Of a DNA stretch of 24,319 bases, positions 7,335 through 15,134 are shown one piece after another (within the stretch, counting starts at the first letter, position 1; each line of letters opens with the position of its first letter). Position numbers and translations under genes: made by a program. The DNA is from an uncultured Clostridia bacterium (GTDB taxonomy: Bacteria; Bacillota_A; Clostridia; TANB77; CAG-508). Where the stretch lies: contig CALXXB010000019.1 in the NCBI GenBank assembly GCA_944392525.1, forward strand, positions 1 to 24,319, written 5' to 3'. The notes below the pieces were generated by a model. It saw only the letters and a program-made list of their open reading frames with translations. It was not told the DNA's origin and made no database searches.

Positions 7335-7799
7335 ATGTTAAAGAATAATAAAGGTATTACTTTAATCGCTTTAGTTATTACAATTATCGTTCTATTAATA
7401 TTAGCAGGTGTATCTATAGCAATGTTAACAGGAGATAATGGAATATTAACTCAAGCAACAAGTGCAAGAGATGATACTAAAGAAGCAGAAGCAGCTGATA
7501 AAATCAATATGGCTCTTAATGGAGAATATGCTAATTTATTAGCAGATGGAAAAATGTCAGGAGGAGCAGACGTAGACGAAGATTCAATAGCAGATGCTAA
7601 TGGAATAAGTAAAGATGAATTTACAATTGTTGCAGATGCTACAAAAGTAGGTTCTGATAAAACAGGAGATGTTTTAACAATAACATCTAAAACTTATGGA
7701 ACTGTAACTGGAAAAATAACAAATGCAAACGGTAAATACACAATAACAAAGGCAACTTATCCAGGAGAAACATCAACAAATACAAATACAGGTTCTTAA
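7335..7799 (+). CDS. Type IV major pilin (prepilin), copy 2
   Basis: 154-residue prepilin, 30 nt after copy 1, with TAGGAGG upstream. Leader MLKNNKG, then the same core helix as copy 1 with Ala at mature position 5, and the same following segment (LTGDNGILTQATSARDDTK). The C-terminal region has its own sequence (DEDSIADANGISKDEFTIV), similar only in pattern (GIS..F.IV) and in the last YPGE(T/S)(S/N)TN residues. Tandem duplication followed by divergence, or gene conversion of the 5' half, explains this. It could co-polymerise with copy 1 or replace it. Confidence 0.85.
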   Translation: MLKNNKGITLIALVITIIVLLILAGVSIAMLTGDNGILTQATSARDDTKEAEAADKINMALNGEYANLLADGKMSGGADVDEDSIADANGISKDEFTIVADATKVGSDKTGDVLTITSKTYGTVTGKITNANGKYTITKATYPGETSTNTNTGS

Positions 7800-7826
7800 T
7801 AAAGAAAATTAAAGTAAACAAATAAA

Positions 7827-7855
7827 AGCCATACGCACACTATGTGTGTATGGCT
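7827..7855 (+). promoter_or_regulatory. Stable hairpin without T-run between pilin and peptidase genes
   Basis: 13-bp stem (7827-7839 with 7843-7855, one G-U pair, loop CTA). The next plus-strand bases are AAATTAATAAAA, so it lacks the U-tract of a terminator in the direction of the genes, although the minus strand would read TTTTATTT after it. It may protect the 3' end of a pilin-only mRNA or mark a processing site, lowering expression of the downstream machinery relative to the pilins. Confidence 0.6.
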
Positions 7856-7877
7856 AAATTAATAAAAGGGAATTGAA

Positions 7878-8693
7878 ATGGAAACGTTTTTTTATATCAT
7901 AATATTTATAATAGGAAGTTTATTTGGAAGTTTCTATACTCTAGCAGTATATAGAATACCCAAAAGACAAGACATAACTCATACACATTCTTATTGTCCT
8001 AATTGTAATCATAAATTAGGTTTATTAGACTTGTTTCCAATATTTAGTTATATATTTTTAGGTGGAAAATGTAGATATTGTAAAGAAAAAATAAGACCAA
8101 GATATTTAATATTAGAAGTATTATCAGGAGTACTATTTGTAGTAATCGCATACTATATGGGATTAAATTTAGAGAATTTAAACTATATGAAAATTGCAGA
8201 ATATTGTTTCATAGTATTGTATTTAACATATATAATATTAATATGTGGAATAGATAAAGAAAATAGGAAAATCGATAAATATGTAAATGTCTATGGAATA
8301 GCAATATCAATTATGTATATGTTATATCTATACATAGTAGAAGATGCTAATATATATAGATATGGTATATATCTAATTTTATACATACTAATTTTAATAT
8401 TTGATACAATAACATTAAAAAGATTTGCAAAAAGTACGTATGTAGATGGAATATTATTAATGCTTGTAACAATGATAATATTTACAAATGAATTTATAAC
8501 ATTAAGTGCAATAATATTTACACTTCTAGCAATGGCAATATATATATTACTATATAAATTAAAAAATAAAATAAATACAAATATGAAAACAGACAGACAA
8601 GTATCAAGTGAAATTAGTATAGGATTTTATTTAGGAGTAACAAACCTTATAATATTTATACTAGTACTAATTTATAATTATTATATTCTATAA
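7878..8693 (+). CDS. pilD: Prepilin peptidase (type 4, A24 family)
   Basis: 271-residue polytopic membrane protease that removes prepilin leaders and, in most members, N-methylates the new terminus. The N-terminal helix with GSFxxLxxYRIP is followed by the cytoplasmic zinc-type loop with CPNC (40-43) and CRYC (65-68), as in bifunctional enzymes, then about six more helices. The first catalytic Asp is D126 in GIDKENRKID. The second lies in TYVDGILL (D190) where the family usually has GxGD: the aspartate is kept but the two glycines are not. Length is normal (about 250-290). It is placed between its substrates: major pilins upstream, minor pilins downstream. Confidence 0.9.
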   Translation: METFFYIIIFIIGSLFGSFYTLAVYRIPKRQDITHTHSYCPNCNHKLGLLDLFPIFSYIFLGGKCRYCKEKIRPRYLILEVLSGVLFVVIAYYMGLNLENLNYMKIAEYCFIVLYLTYIILICGIDKENRKIDKYVNVYGIAISIMYMLYLYIVEDANIYRYGIYLILYILILIFDTITLKRFAKSTYVDGILLMLVTMIIFTNEFITLSAIIFTLLAMAIYILLYKLKNKINTNMKTDRQVSSEISIGFYLGVTNLIIFILVLIYNYYIL

Positions 8694-8705
8694 AAGGAGA
8701 AAAGT

Positions 8706-9155
8706 ATGAAGATACGTAGTGAAAAAGGATTTACGGGTATAGATATATCAGTATCAGTAATTATAGCATTTATATTTATAACAATAATATCTGTGCTAGT
8801 ATATCGAGTAAATAGTACTTCTAAAGAAATAACTCTTAAAAGTGATGCAACATATCTTGCAATAAATGAAATAGAACAAGTAAAAAGTCAAAGTATTGAA
8901 GCATATACAGGTAGAAGTGAAGCAAATGGAAATAGTGTAATTATAGAAAACGAAGAAATAACTAATGAGCCAGAATATGCCGACAAATACGAAGGATATT
9001 ATAAGACAATTACGGTAATGGATTATACAGACATACCAGGAAATGAGTGGGCAACATCAGATGTTGTAAAAAAAGTAACTGTAAAAATATCTTATATGTT
9101 CCAAGCAAAAGAACAATCAGTTGAAATATCAACAATACTTTCAAAGGAGAGCTAA
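8706..9155 (+). CDS. Minor pilin or pseudopilin with Asp at position 5
   Basis: 149-residue pilin-like protein. Leader MKIRSEKG, cleavage G^F, then the hydrophobic helix FTGIDISVSVIIAFIFITIISVLVY. Mature residue 5 is Asp, the only acidic residue at this position among the four pilin-like proteins here. The globular part carries an INEIEQVKSQ segment resembling PilV/GspI-type minor pilins, which prime pilus assembly. It follows the peptidase gene by 12 nt with AAAGGAGAA upstream. The exact minor pilin class is uncertain. Confidence 0.75.
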   Translation: MKIRSEKGFTGIDISVSVIIAFIFITIISVLVYRVNSTSKEITLKSDATYLAINEIEQVKSQSIEAYTGRSEANGNSVIIENEEITNEPEYADKYEGYYKTITVMDYTDIPGNEWATSDVVKKVTVKISYMFQAKEQSVEISTILSKES

Positions 9156-9157
9156 AG

Positions 9158-9574
9158 ATGAAATCAGAAAAGGGTATAACATTAATTTCATTAACTATAT
9201 ATGTTATTGTTATGATAGTTATGGTAGGAATAATTGCAATTGTTAGCGGAGCTTTCATGAAAAGTATGCAAGATGCAAATTTTTATAATGATCCGATAGC
9301 AGAATATACAGCGTTTAATAGCTATTTTTCAGAACAAGTAAATCATCCGGGATTAAAAGTCTCAGCATGTGAAGAAAATTATGTGGTCTTTAGTGATGGC
9401 GTTCAATATAGTTTTATAAAAGAAAATAGAGGTATATATAGAGATAAAGTAAAGATATGTTGGAATATAGATTCGTGCACATTTTCTAAATCAGAAGAGA
9501 ATGGAAAAGAAATAGTAACAGTACATTTTGTTTCAGGAGGACAGGACAGAACGACAAGTTATACATTAAAATAA
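9158..9574 (+). CDS. Minor pilin or pseudopilin, PilW-like position
   Basis: 138-residue pilin-like protein, 2 nt after the previous gene, with AAAGGAGAGC upstream. Leader MKSEKG, cleavage G^I, then the helix ITLISLTIYVIVMIVMVGIIAI with Ser at mature position 5. The body has three cysteines (in SACEE, KICWN and DSCTF), so a disulphide is possible; the major pilins have none. The region around SFIKENRGIYRDKVKIC recalls the beta-sheet of PilW/GspJ-type proteins. It probably forms the pilus tip with its neighbour; the class is inferred from order and pattern. Confidence 0.7.
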   Translation: MKSEKGITLISLTIYVIVMIVMVGIIAIVSGAFMKSMQDANFYNDPIAEYTAFNSYFSEQVNHPGLKVSACEENYVVFSDGVQYSFIKENRGIYRDKVKICWNIDSCTFSKSEENGKEIVTVHFVSGGQDRTTSYTLK

Positions 9575-9624
9575 TAAAAATTTATAAAAATAAAATTCTA
9601 ATACAAAAGAAAGGAAGTAAGCTT

Positions 9625-11082
9625 ATGGAAATGAGAAGGAGACAACCTATAGGTGTTGAATTGGTAAAAAAAGGTATAGTAACAGAAGGGGATATAGAAA
9701 GAGCTTTAGATTATCAAAAACAACATCCAAGTAAAAAAATTGGTGATATATTATATATATTAGATATATGTGATCCAAATAAGTTAATACAAGCTATAGG
9801 TGAAATCTTAGGTACAAAAGGAATTATATTAAACAATAGAACATTAAAGCTAAATGTAACAGACTACATTTCACTAGATGTTGCTAAAAAGAATAAAGCA
9901 ATTCCATTTGAAGTAGACTCAGGAAAAATCAAAGTGTGCTTTGCTAACACTGTAAATACTAGAGCAATGGAAACAATACGTCTACTTATGCTAAATAAAG
10001 GTCTAGTAATGGAGGCATACATTACATTTGAACCTGATATTGATAGAATTTTAAAATCATATGAAGGTACAGCAACAGATAATTTAACAAATACAGTAAG
10101 AAATGATTCAATAACATCTTTAGTCGATAGTATAATAAAGACGGGTATGGAGAGAAGAGCTAGTGATATCCATATTGAACCTATGCAAAATAAGGTAAGA
10201 GTAAGATACAGAATTGATGGTGAATTATTTACAGCAGCTAACATAGATAAATCAAAACAAAGTCAATTAATAGGAAGATTAAAAGCGATATCAAACATGC
10301 ATCAAGAAAAGCAAGAATCACAAGATGGTAGAATTTTGATGTATGATGATTATAATATCCGTGTATCTTCACAACCAAACGTATATGGAGAAAAATTCGT
10401 TTTAAGATTATTAAAGAAAGAAGCCAATATAAGAAACATATTTGACTTAGGGTTACCAGCAACAGAAAAAGAACTTCAAAAAAGTATTAATAAGAAAAAT
10501 AGTATAACAATAATGGCAGCACCAACAGGTGAAGGTAAAACAACAAGTTTATATAGTATTATAGATTATTTAAATAGACCAGAAATAAATATAACAACAA
10601 TAGAAGACCCAGTAGAGATAAGAATAGAAGGATTAAACCAAATTGAAGTAGATCCAAGAGTAACATTTGCAGACTCACTAAGAACAGTATTAAGACAAGA
10701 CCCTGACATTATATTAGTAGGTGAGATACGTGATAAAGAAACAGGAGAAATAGCAATACAAGCTGGACAAACAGGTCACTACGTATTATCAACAATACAC
10801 ACAATAGATAGTCTAGAGGTAATAACAAGACTTAGAAAAATGGGATTATCTGACTATGATATAGCAAGTACATTGGCAACAGTAATCTCACAAAGATTGG
10901 TAAGAAGATTGTGTACAAATTGTAGAAAAGAAAGACCATTCAATAGCGAAGAGAAGAAAATAATAACAGCTATAGGAAAAAAATATGGTGTGGACTTTGA
11001 TGTGTCAGGAAAAACTTATGATGCCGTAGGTTGTAAACATTGTAATAATACAGGATACTATGATAGACTTCGGAATATTTGA
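9625..11082 (+). CDS. pilB: Type IV pilus extension ATPase PilB, main part before a frameshift
   Basis: Cytoplasmic motor ATPase driving pilus extension. The N-terminal MshEN-like domain (about 1-155) is followed by the secretion ATPase domain: Walker A APTGEGKTT near 300, Asp box TIEDPVE, Walker B DIILVGEIRD near 362-371, His box STIHT, and a zinc-type tetracysteine with C430/C433 and C470/C473. The frame ends at TGA 11080-11082, inside the family motif GYxxRxGIFE. One extra base around 11068-11071 shifts the frame; the rest of the protein continues in the +1 frame to 11260. Removing it gives about 544 residues, normal for PilB. Mutation, assembly error or programmed +1 frameshift are all possible; the last is discussed in the findings. 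Confidence 0.92.
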   Translation: MEMRRRQPIGVELVKKGIVTEGDIERALDYQKQHPSKKIGDILYILDICDPNKLIQAIGEILGTKGIILNNRTLKLNVTDYISLDVAKKNKAIPFEVDSGKIKVCFANTVNTRAMETIRLLMLNKGLVMEAYITFEPDIDRILKSYEGTATDNLTNTVRNDSITSLVDSIIKTGMERRASDIHIEPMQNKVRVRYRIDGELFTAANIDKSKQSQLIGRLKAISNMHQEKQESQDGRILMYDDYNIRVSSQPNVYGEKFVLRLLKKEANIRNIFDLGLPATEKELQKSINKKNSITIMAAPTGEGKTTSLYSIIDYLNRPEINITTIEDPVEIRIEGLNQIEVDPRVTFADSLRTVLRQDPDIILVGEIRDKETGEIAIQAGQTGHYVLSTIHTIDSLEVITRLRKMGLSDYDIASTLATVISQRLVRRLCTNCRKERPFNSEEKKIITAIGKKYGVDFDVSGKTYDAVGCKHCNNTGYYDRLRNI

Positions 11083-11260
11083 GATATTAAATGTAACAGA
11101 TGAGATAAAATCAGAAATAATGAATGGAGAATCAAGCATCGAAATAAAAAGTGAAGCTATAAAAGAAGGATATAAGCCATTAATAGTAGATGGAATAAGA
11201 AAAGTAATCCAAGGACATACAACTTTAGATGAGTTAAATAAAAAATTGCTATTTATTTAG
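11060..11260 (+). CDS. pilB: PilB C-terminal end in the +1 frame
   Basis: About 62 residues from GGA at 11072 read in the +1 frame as GIFEILNVTDEIKSEIMNGE, exactly the segment that follows the tetracysteine in PilB/GspE ATPases, and continue to a normal end at 11258-11260. An ATG at 11060-11062 opens this frame, but the sequence before it has no ribosome binding site, so separate translation is unlikely. The coding pattern shows no decay (no stops, conserved hydrophobic spacing), which suggests a recent or non-damaging shift. pilT starts 21 nt later with GGAGG. Confidence 0.7.
   Translation: MIDFGIFEILNVTDEIKSEIMNGESSIEIKSEAIKEGYKPLIVDGIRKVIQGHTTLDELNKKLLFI
11062..11082 (+). other. Candidate +1 frameshift site CTT-CGG in pilB
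   Basis: At 11068-11073 a CTT codon is followed by CGG, which appears very rare in this AGA-dominated genome. A +1 slip of the leucine tRNA from CTT to TTC, skipping one base, restores the conserved GIFE frame; the zero-frame stop TGA is three codons on. The logic resembles prfB, where CTT slips to TTT. No prfB-like internal Shine-Dalgarno sequence is visible just upstream, which weakens the programmed explanation. Confidence 0.4.
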
Positions 11261-11281
11261 GAAACGAAGGAGGAAAATAAT

Positions 11282-12379
11282 ATGAATTTAGATAAAATAT
11301 TAGATGAGGCAATACGTCTTGATGCTTCAGATGTTCATTTGATTCCAGGCAACAAACCAATGCTAAGAATTGCAAGAGATTTACTACCAGTAGAAGGAAG
11401 TAAAATATTAAAGCCAGAAGATATGTATGAAATATATGATTATTTAGTTAAAGGAAATGTTGATAAAGATGAAGTATTTAATACAACAAGAAAACTAGAT
11501 ATGTCATATGAATATAGAGATATACGTTTAAGAGTAAATATATCTTTATCAGATGAGATACCAATTGCAACATTAAGATTGATAAAAAATGAATTACCAA
11601 GTTATGAATCACTTGGAGTTCCAGATATAGTAAGAAGAATGACATACCAACCACAAGGGTTGATCCTAGTTACTGGTAAAACAAACTCTGGTAAAACAAC
11701 AACATTAAATGCTTTAATAAATTATATTAATGAAAATCAAAATAAGAAAATACTTACATTAGAGAACCCAGTAGAATATAAACATCATTCTAAAAGGTCA
11801 TTAATAGTACAAAAAGAAGTAGGAAAAGGAAGAGATAGTTTAACATTTAGTGACGGCGTTAAGAACTCACTAAGAGAAGATTGTGATATATTAGTAATTG
11901 GAGAGATTCGTGATAAAACAACGATGGAAGCAGCAATAGAAATGGCAGAATCAGGACACTTAGTAATTGGAACACTTCATACAAAATCTTGTGCAGAAAC
12001 AATAGACAGAATGATAAACTTCTATGAAGTAAGAGACCAAGCAAGTATCAAATACTTATTATCAGCGTTATTAAAGCTAGTTGTATCTCAAAGATTATTA
12101 AAAGGTACAGATGGAAAATTAGTATTAGTTCCAGAAGTTATGGTTGTTGATAATATTGTTGCAGGTATTATACGTAAAGAAAAATTAAGTGTATCAGAAA
12201 TAGAAGATGCTATACAAAGTAATCTAGAAAAAGGAAGTATAGGTTTAATAAACTCTTTAGCAGAACTATTTGTTGACGATAGAATAACTCTAGAACAGGC
12301 AAAAGCTCAAATAGAAGAGAAAAATATAGAAACATTAAATAGAACTATTATGCAGTTAAAAATAAAAAAAGGAAAATAA
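11282..12379 (+). CDS. pilT: Type IV pilus retraction ATPase PilT
   Basis: 365-residue hexameric ATPase powering pilus retraction and twitching. Short N-terminal PAS-like domain (1 to about 100, with ASDVHLIPGNKPMLRI), then the RecA-like core: Walker A GKTNSGKT (132-139), Walker B DILVIGEIRD (202-211) and His box GTLHT (around 233). The Asp box reads LENPVEY, where most members have EDP, so Asp is replaced by Asn. The C-terminal region LNRTIMQLK is the shortened counterpart of the family tail. Having PilT next to PilB implies dynamic pili. Strong AAGGAGGA upstream; 20 nt before pilC. Confidence 0.93.
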   Translation: MNLDKILDEAIRLDASDVHLIPGNKPMLRIARDLLPVEGSKILKPEDMYEIYDYLVKGNVDKDEVFNTTRKLDMSYEYRDIRLRVNISLSDEIPIATLRLIKNELPSYESLGVPDIVRRMTYQPQGLILVTGKTNSGKTTTLNALINYINENQNKKILTLENPVEYKHHSKRSLIVQKEVGKGRDSLTFSDGVKNSLREDCDILVIGEIRDKTTMEAAIEMAESGHLVIGTLHTKSCAETIDRMINFYEVRDQASIKYLLSALLKLVVSQRLLKGTDGKLVLVPEVMVVDNIVAGIIRKEKLSVSEIEDAIQSNLEKGSIGLINSLAELFVDDRITLEQAKAQIEEKNIETLNRTIMQLKIKKGK

Positions 12380-12399
12380 ACTAAAGGAGGAAAAAGCTC

Positions 12400-13749
12400 A
12401 TGCCAACATATATGTATAAGGCAATGACGAAGACAGGGGTAGTTGTAAGGAATAGAGTAGAAGCAGCAAGTAAGCAAAACCTTATAAAATCTTTAAAAAG
12501 TAATAACTTAGTTCCTATATCAATAGAGCAAATGGCATATAGAACAAATAAGAATACAAAAAAACAGAAAAGAAATATAACAGACATTCAAGAAATTATG
12601 AAAAATGTAAATACAACACAACTTGCAGGAAATAAGAATAAAACTTTATCTACTAAAGAAAAGATAAATTTATATTTTGCAAGAACAGAGAAAATAACAC
12701 AAAGAGATATAGTTGTATTTACTCAAAACTTTTATCTATTGAAAAAGGCTAACTTTAATAATATACATGCTTTAAATACAATAATAGAGAGTACGGAAAA
12801 TATATCATTTAAAGGAGTATTAGAAGATATATTAGCAGGTGTAGAAGCAGGTGAAAACATGTATACAACTATGGAATATTATTCTAATATATTCCCATAT
12901 ATCTATATTAATATGATAAAAGTTGGAGAATTATCTGGATCACTTACTACTTCATTAGAGCAAGCGGTTAAGTATTTGGATGATACAGAAAAATTAAACA
13001 AAAAATTAAGATCTATATTAATACCTAATATTGTTCAATTTGTTTTATTAATAGTAATGTTGATAGTTGGAACATTATTTGCTATTCCAGCAATTCAAAA
13101 TGTTTTTGATGAAATAGGAACGGAAGAAGAATTACCAGCAATAACACTATGGTTTTCAGATTTTGTGGATAAAGCTATACAGTATTGGTATATACCGGTA
13201 ATAATTATAGTGGCAATTACAGGTTTGATTTTATTCTATATTAATACGCCAAAAGGAAAATATAATTTCCACTATTTTAAATATAAAATGCCGATATTTG
13301 GTGAATTAATATTTGCTTTGGATTTTTCAAGATTAATGAAAGCTATGCTTTTAAATTTACAAAATGGTATGAGAATTCAGGAGTCAATAGAAGTTAGTAA
13401 AAACGTCGTTAAAAACTATGTAATGCTATCAATTATAGAAACGGCTATAAATAACATATTAATTGGTCAATCATGGATAGAACCATTTGAAAAATCAGGA
13501 TTAGCAAAACCAATGATTACTGAAATGCTTAAAATAGGTATGCAGACAGACTTAGCAGAAATGATGGAAAAATTAGTTGAATATATGGAAATTGATATTG
13601 ACAATATCATGACAAAGATTATGAAGGCCTTACCACAAGTTGTTTATGCAATAGTTGGTGTAGTATTAATATTCTTCGTATTAGTTGTATTAGTACCTTG
13701 TGTACAAGTTTATATGGGAAACTTCTTATTCTCAGCTTATGGAGTATAA
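12400..13749 (+). CDS. pilC: Type IV pilus inner membrane platform protein PilC
   Basis: 449-residue polytopic protein on which PilB and PilT act. It has the two T2SSF repeats of the GspF/PilC family: the first at about residues 105-230, with helices at about 205-232, and the second in the C-terminal half, with FALDFSRLMKAMLLNLQNGM marking its start and the last helix at about 415-440. The N-terminus MPTYMYKAMTKTGVVVRNRVEA is typical. The linker between the N-terminal element and the first repeat (about 46-100) is longer and Lys/Asn/Thr-rich, making the protein some 40 residues longer than usual (about 400-410). Last gene of the operon; the terminator at 13770 follows. Confidence 0.93.
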   Translation: MPTYMYKAMTKTGVVVRNRVEAASKQNLIKSLKSNNLVPISIEQMAYRTNKNTKKQKRNITDIQEIMKNVNTTQLAGNKNKTLSTKEKINLYFARTEKITQRDIVVFTQNFYLLKKANFNNIHALNTIIESTENISFKGVLEDILAGVEAGENMYTTMEYYSNIFPYIYINMIKVGELSGSLTTSLEQAVKYLDDTEKLNKKLRSILIPNIVQFVLLIVMLIVGTLFAIPAIQNVFDEIGTEEELPAITLWFSDFVDKAIQYWYIPVIIIVAITGLILFYINTPKGKYNFHYFKYKMPIFGELIFALDFSRLMKAMLLNLQNGMRIQESIEVSKNVVKNYVMLSIIETAINNILIGQSWIEPFEKSGLAKPMITEMLKIGMQTDLAEMMEKLVEYMEIDIDNIMTKIMKALPQVVYAIVGVVLIFFVLVVLVPCVQVYMGNFLFSAYGV

Positions 13750-13769
13750 GAAAAATAGAAAAGAAAATA

Positions 13770-13809
13770 ATAAAAGCTAGAGAATTATCTTTAGCTTTTA
13801 TTGTTTTAT
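13770..13809 (+). terminator. Rho-independent terminator of the pilus operon
   Basis: 14-bp stem (13770-13783 with 13788-13801, one G-U pair, loop ATTA) followed by TGTTTTATTT. It comes 20 nt after the pilC stop and closes the operon. Confidence 0.85.
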
Positions 13810-13840
13810 TTGAAAAAAAGTGTTAAAGTAGAAATATAAA
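13810..13840 (+). promoter_or_regulatory. Weak candidate promoter for the gene at 13859
   Basis: TTGAAA (13810-13815), 19-nt spacer, TATAAA (13835-13840), directly after the pilus terminator and 18 nt before the next start. The spacer is long and the 5' leader would be very short, so this is tentative. Confidence 0.3.
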
Positions 13841-13858
13841 ACAAAAAAGGAGAGAAAT

Positions 13859-14887
13859 ATGGATTTACAAATAGGAGAATATAATAAAAGTGCATATAGA
13901 AGAGCTCAAAATATGTTAAAAACAAATAACGTGGCAGCAATAGTACAACCAATGCTTAGTAATATAAGTGATATTGCAGTAAGCTTTTTAGGAGATGCAC
14001 AAGGTAGGACTATATGTGTAGAAGGTGATAGCAGTAGAAAGTATGGAGGAATAAAGGTTAGAGTAAATGCTTTAATAAATGAAGGAAAAATAAGTAAAAG
14101 TGAAGCTCAAAGATTTAGAAAAATTGAATATACTACATTTTCTCAGTTAATAAGAGCAATAAAAGAAGGAAGAGAATTAAGTGATTATGATAATATATTG
14201 CTTATGGATTTACAATATTGTGATGAAAGTATGTGGAAAGATGGAATAGAAGTATTATTAGATGAGAATAAGGATGCGAAAACACTTGAATTAGTTGAAT
14301 TTAGTACAATGTCACGAAATACAAATAATGCAACATTTAGAAGGTTAAGAGGACATGTTGCTTCTTTTATATCAGAAGAAGAAGCAACGAGATTGGGAGT
14401 ATGTGGACTAATATGTACTAATGAAACAAATGTTATAGAAAGTGAATTAAAACAAAAATTAAGAAAAGTAAACAAATTAGAAGATAAAGAATTACAAAAA
14501 CAATTAAGAGAAAAGGCTAGAGAAATAGAAGAGTTAAATAAAAGAATTTTAAGTATGTATCAAAATCTAACTGATGATATTGATATAGAAGATGTTTGGA
14601 GTAGCTTTATAAATGGTGATAAAGATGATTCGGATCGATTAACAGAGGAAGAATTTCAACAGAGAGTAGATCAAGATTTAGAAATCTTCGAATTACGAAA
14701 TAGAGTTAGAAAACTTTTGGAAGAAATAGGAGAAGCAATAGGTGAAGAACATGAAAAATCAGAATTAGAATCTCTAAGAGATGAATATCAAGAACTCGAA
14801 GAAAAAGAAAAAGGTGCTAAGGATTTATTAGATCAAGTAGAAGCAGCAAATGAAGAAAAAGATAGAAGTGATGAAAGTGGAAGATAA
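13859..14887 (+). CDS. Unrecognised protein with charged coiled-coil C-terminus
   Basis: 342 residues, not recognised. No signal peptide or membrane helix, so it is probably cytoplasmic. Residues 1 to about 185 look like a mixed alpha/beta domain (NNVAAIVQPMLSNISDIAV, an ILLMDLQYCDESMW strand, GVCGLICTNETNV) that could be globular. From about 190 to the end it is almost all charged helix (EEL/KKL repeats), with two likely coiled coils around 190-230 and 270-342 separated by an acidic stretch. Start ATG 13859 with AAGGAGAG upstream. It lies between the pilus terminator and a 59-codon gene with which it is probably co-transcribed. A pilus link is possible from position only. Confidence 0.7.
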   Translation: MDLQIGEYNKSAYRRAQNMLKTNNVAAIVQPMLSNISDIAVSFLGDAQGRTICVEGDSSRKYGGIKVRVNALINEGKISKSEAQRFRKIEYTTFSQLIRAIKEGRELSDYDNILLMDLQYCDESMWKDGIEVLLDENKDAKTLELVEFSTMSRNTNNATFRRLRGHVASFISEEEATRLGVCGLICTNETNVIESELKQKLRKVNKLEDKELQKQLREKAREIEELNKRILSMYQNLTDDIDIEDVWSSFINGDKDDSDRLTEEEFQQRVDQDLEIFELRNRVRKLLEEIGEAIGEEHEKSELESLRDEYQELEEKEKGAKDLLDQVEAANEEKDRSDESGR

Positions 14888-14917
14888 ATGTATTAGAAAA
14901 TTAGGAGTAGAAGAAAA

Positions 14918-15097
14918 ATGGATGAAGAAAAGTTATTAGAACTACAAAGAAAATATGAAGAAGGACTTGTTGATGAAAAATACTTAAATGATGAAACAAT
15001 AGAATTGTTGAAAAATTTATATAGAAAGCAAATCGAAGAAAAAAAGGAAAGTTTAAAAGAATATAAAGAAAAAATATCAAAATACTTAAAGAATTAA
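14918..15097 (+). CDS. Small charged helical protein, 59 residues
   Basis: 59 codons from ATG 14918 to TAA 15095-15097, with AGGAG at 14903-14907 (10 nt spacing) and codon use like its neighbours. The protein is helical and highly charged: a first half with LLELQRKYEEGLVDEKYL, then a Lys/Glu-rich helix ending in KYLKN. No membrane segment or cysteine. I do not recognise it; the opening resembles short helical-hairpin modules that mediate protein contacts. It starts 30 nt after the coiled-coil gene and probably shares its mRNA, which fits a partner role, but that is inference. Confidence 0.7.
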   Translation: MDEEKLLELQRKYEEGLVDEKYLNDETIELLKNLYRKQIEEKKESLKEYKEKISKYLKN

Positions 15098-15134
15098 AAT
15101 TTTAAAAAGTAAAAGAAGCAGAAAAGAGGGAAAA

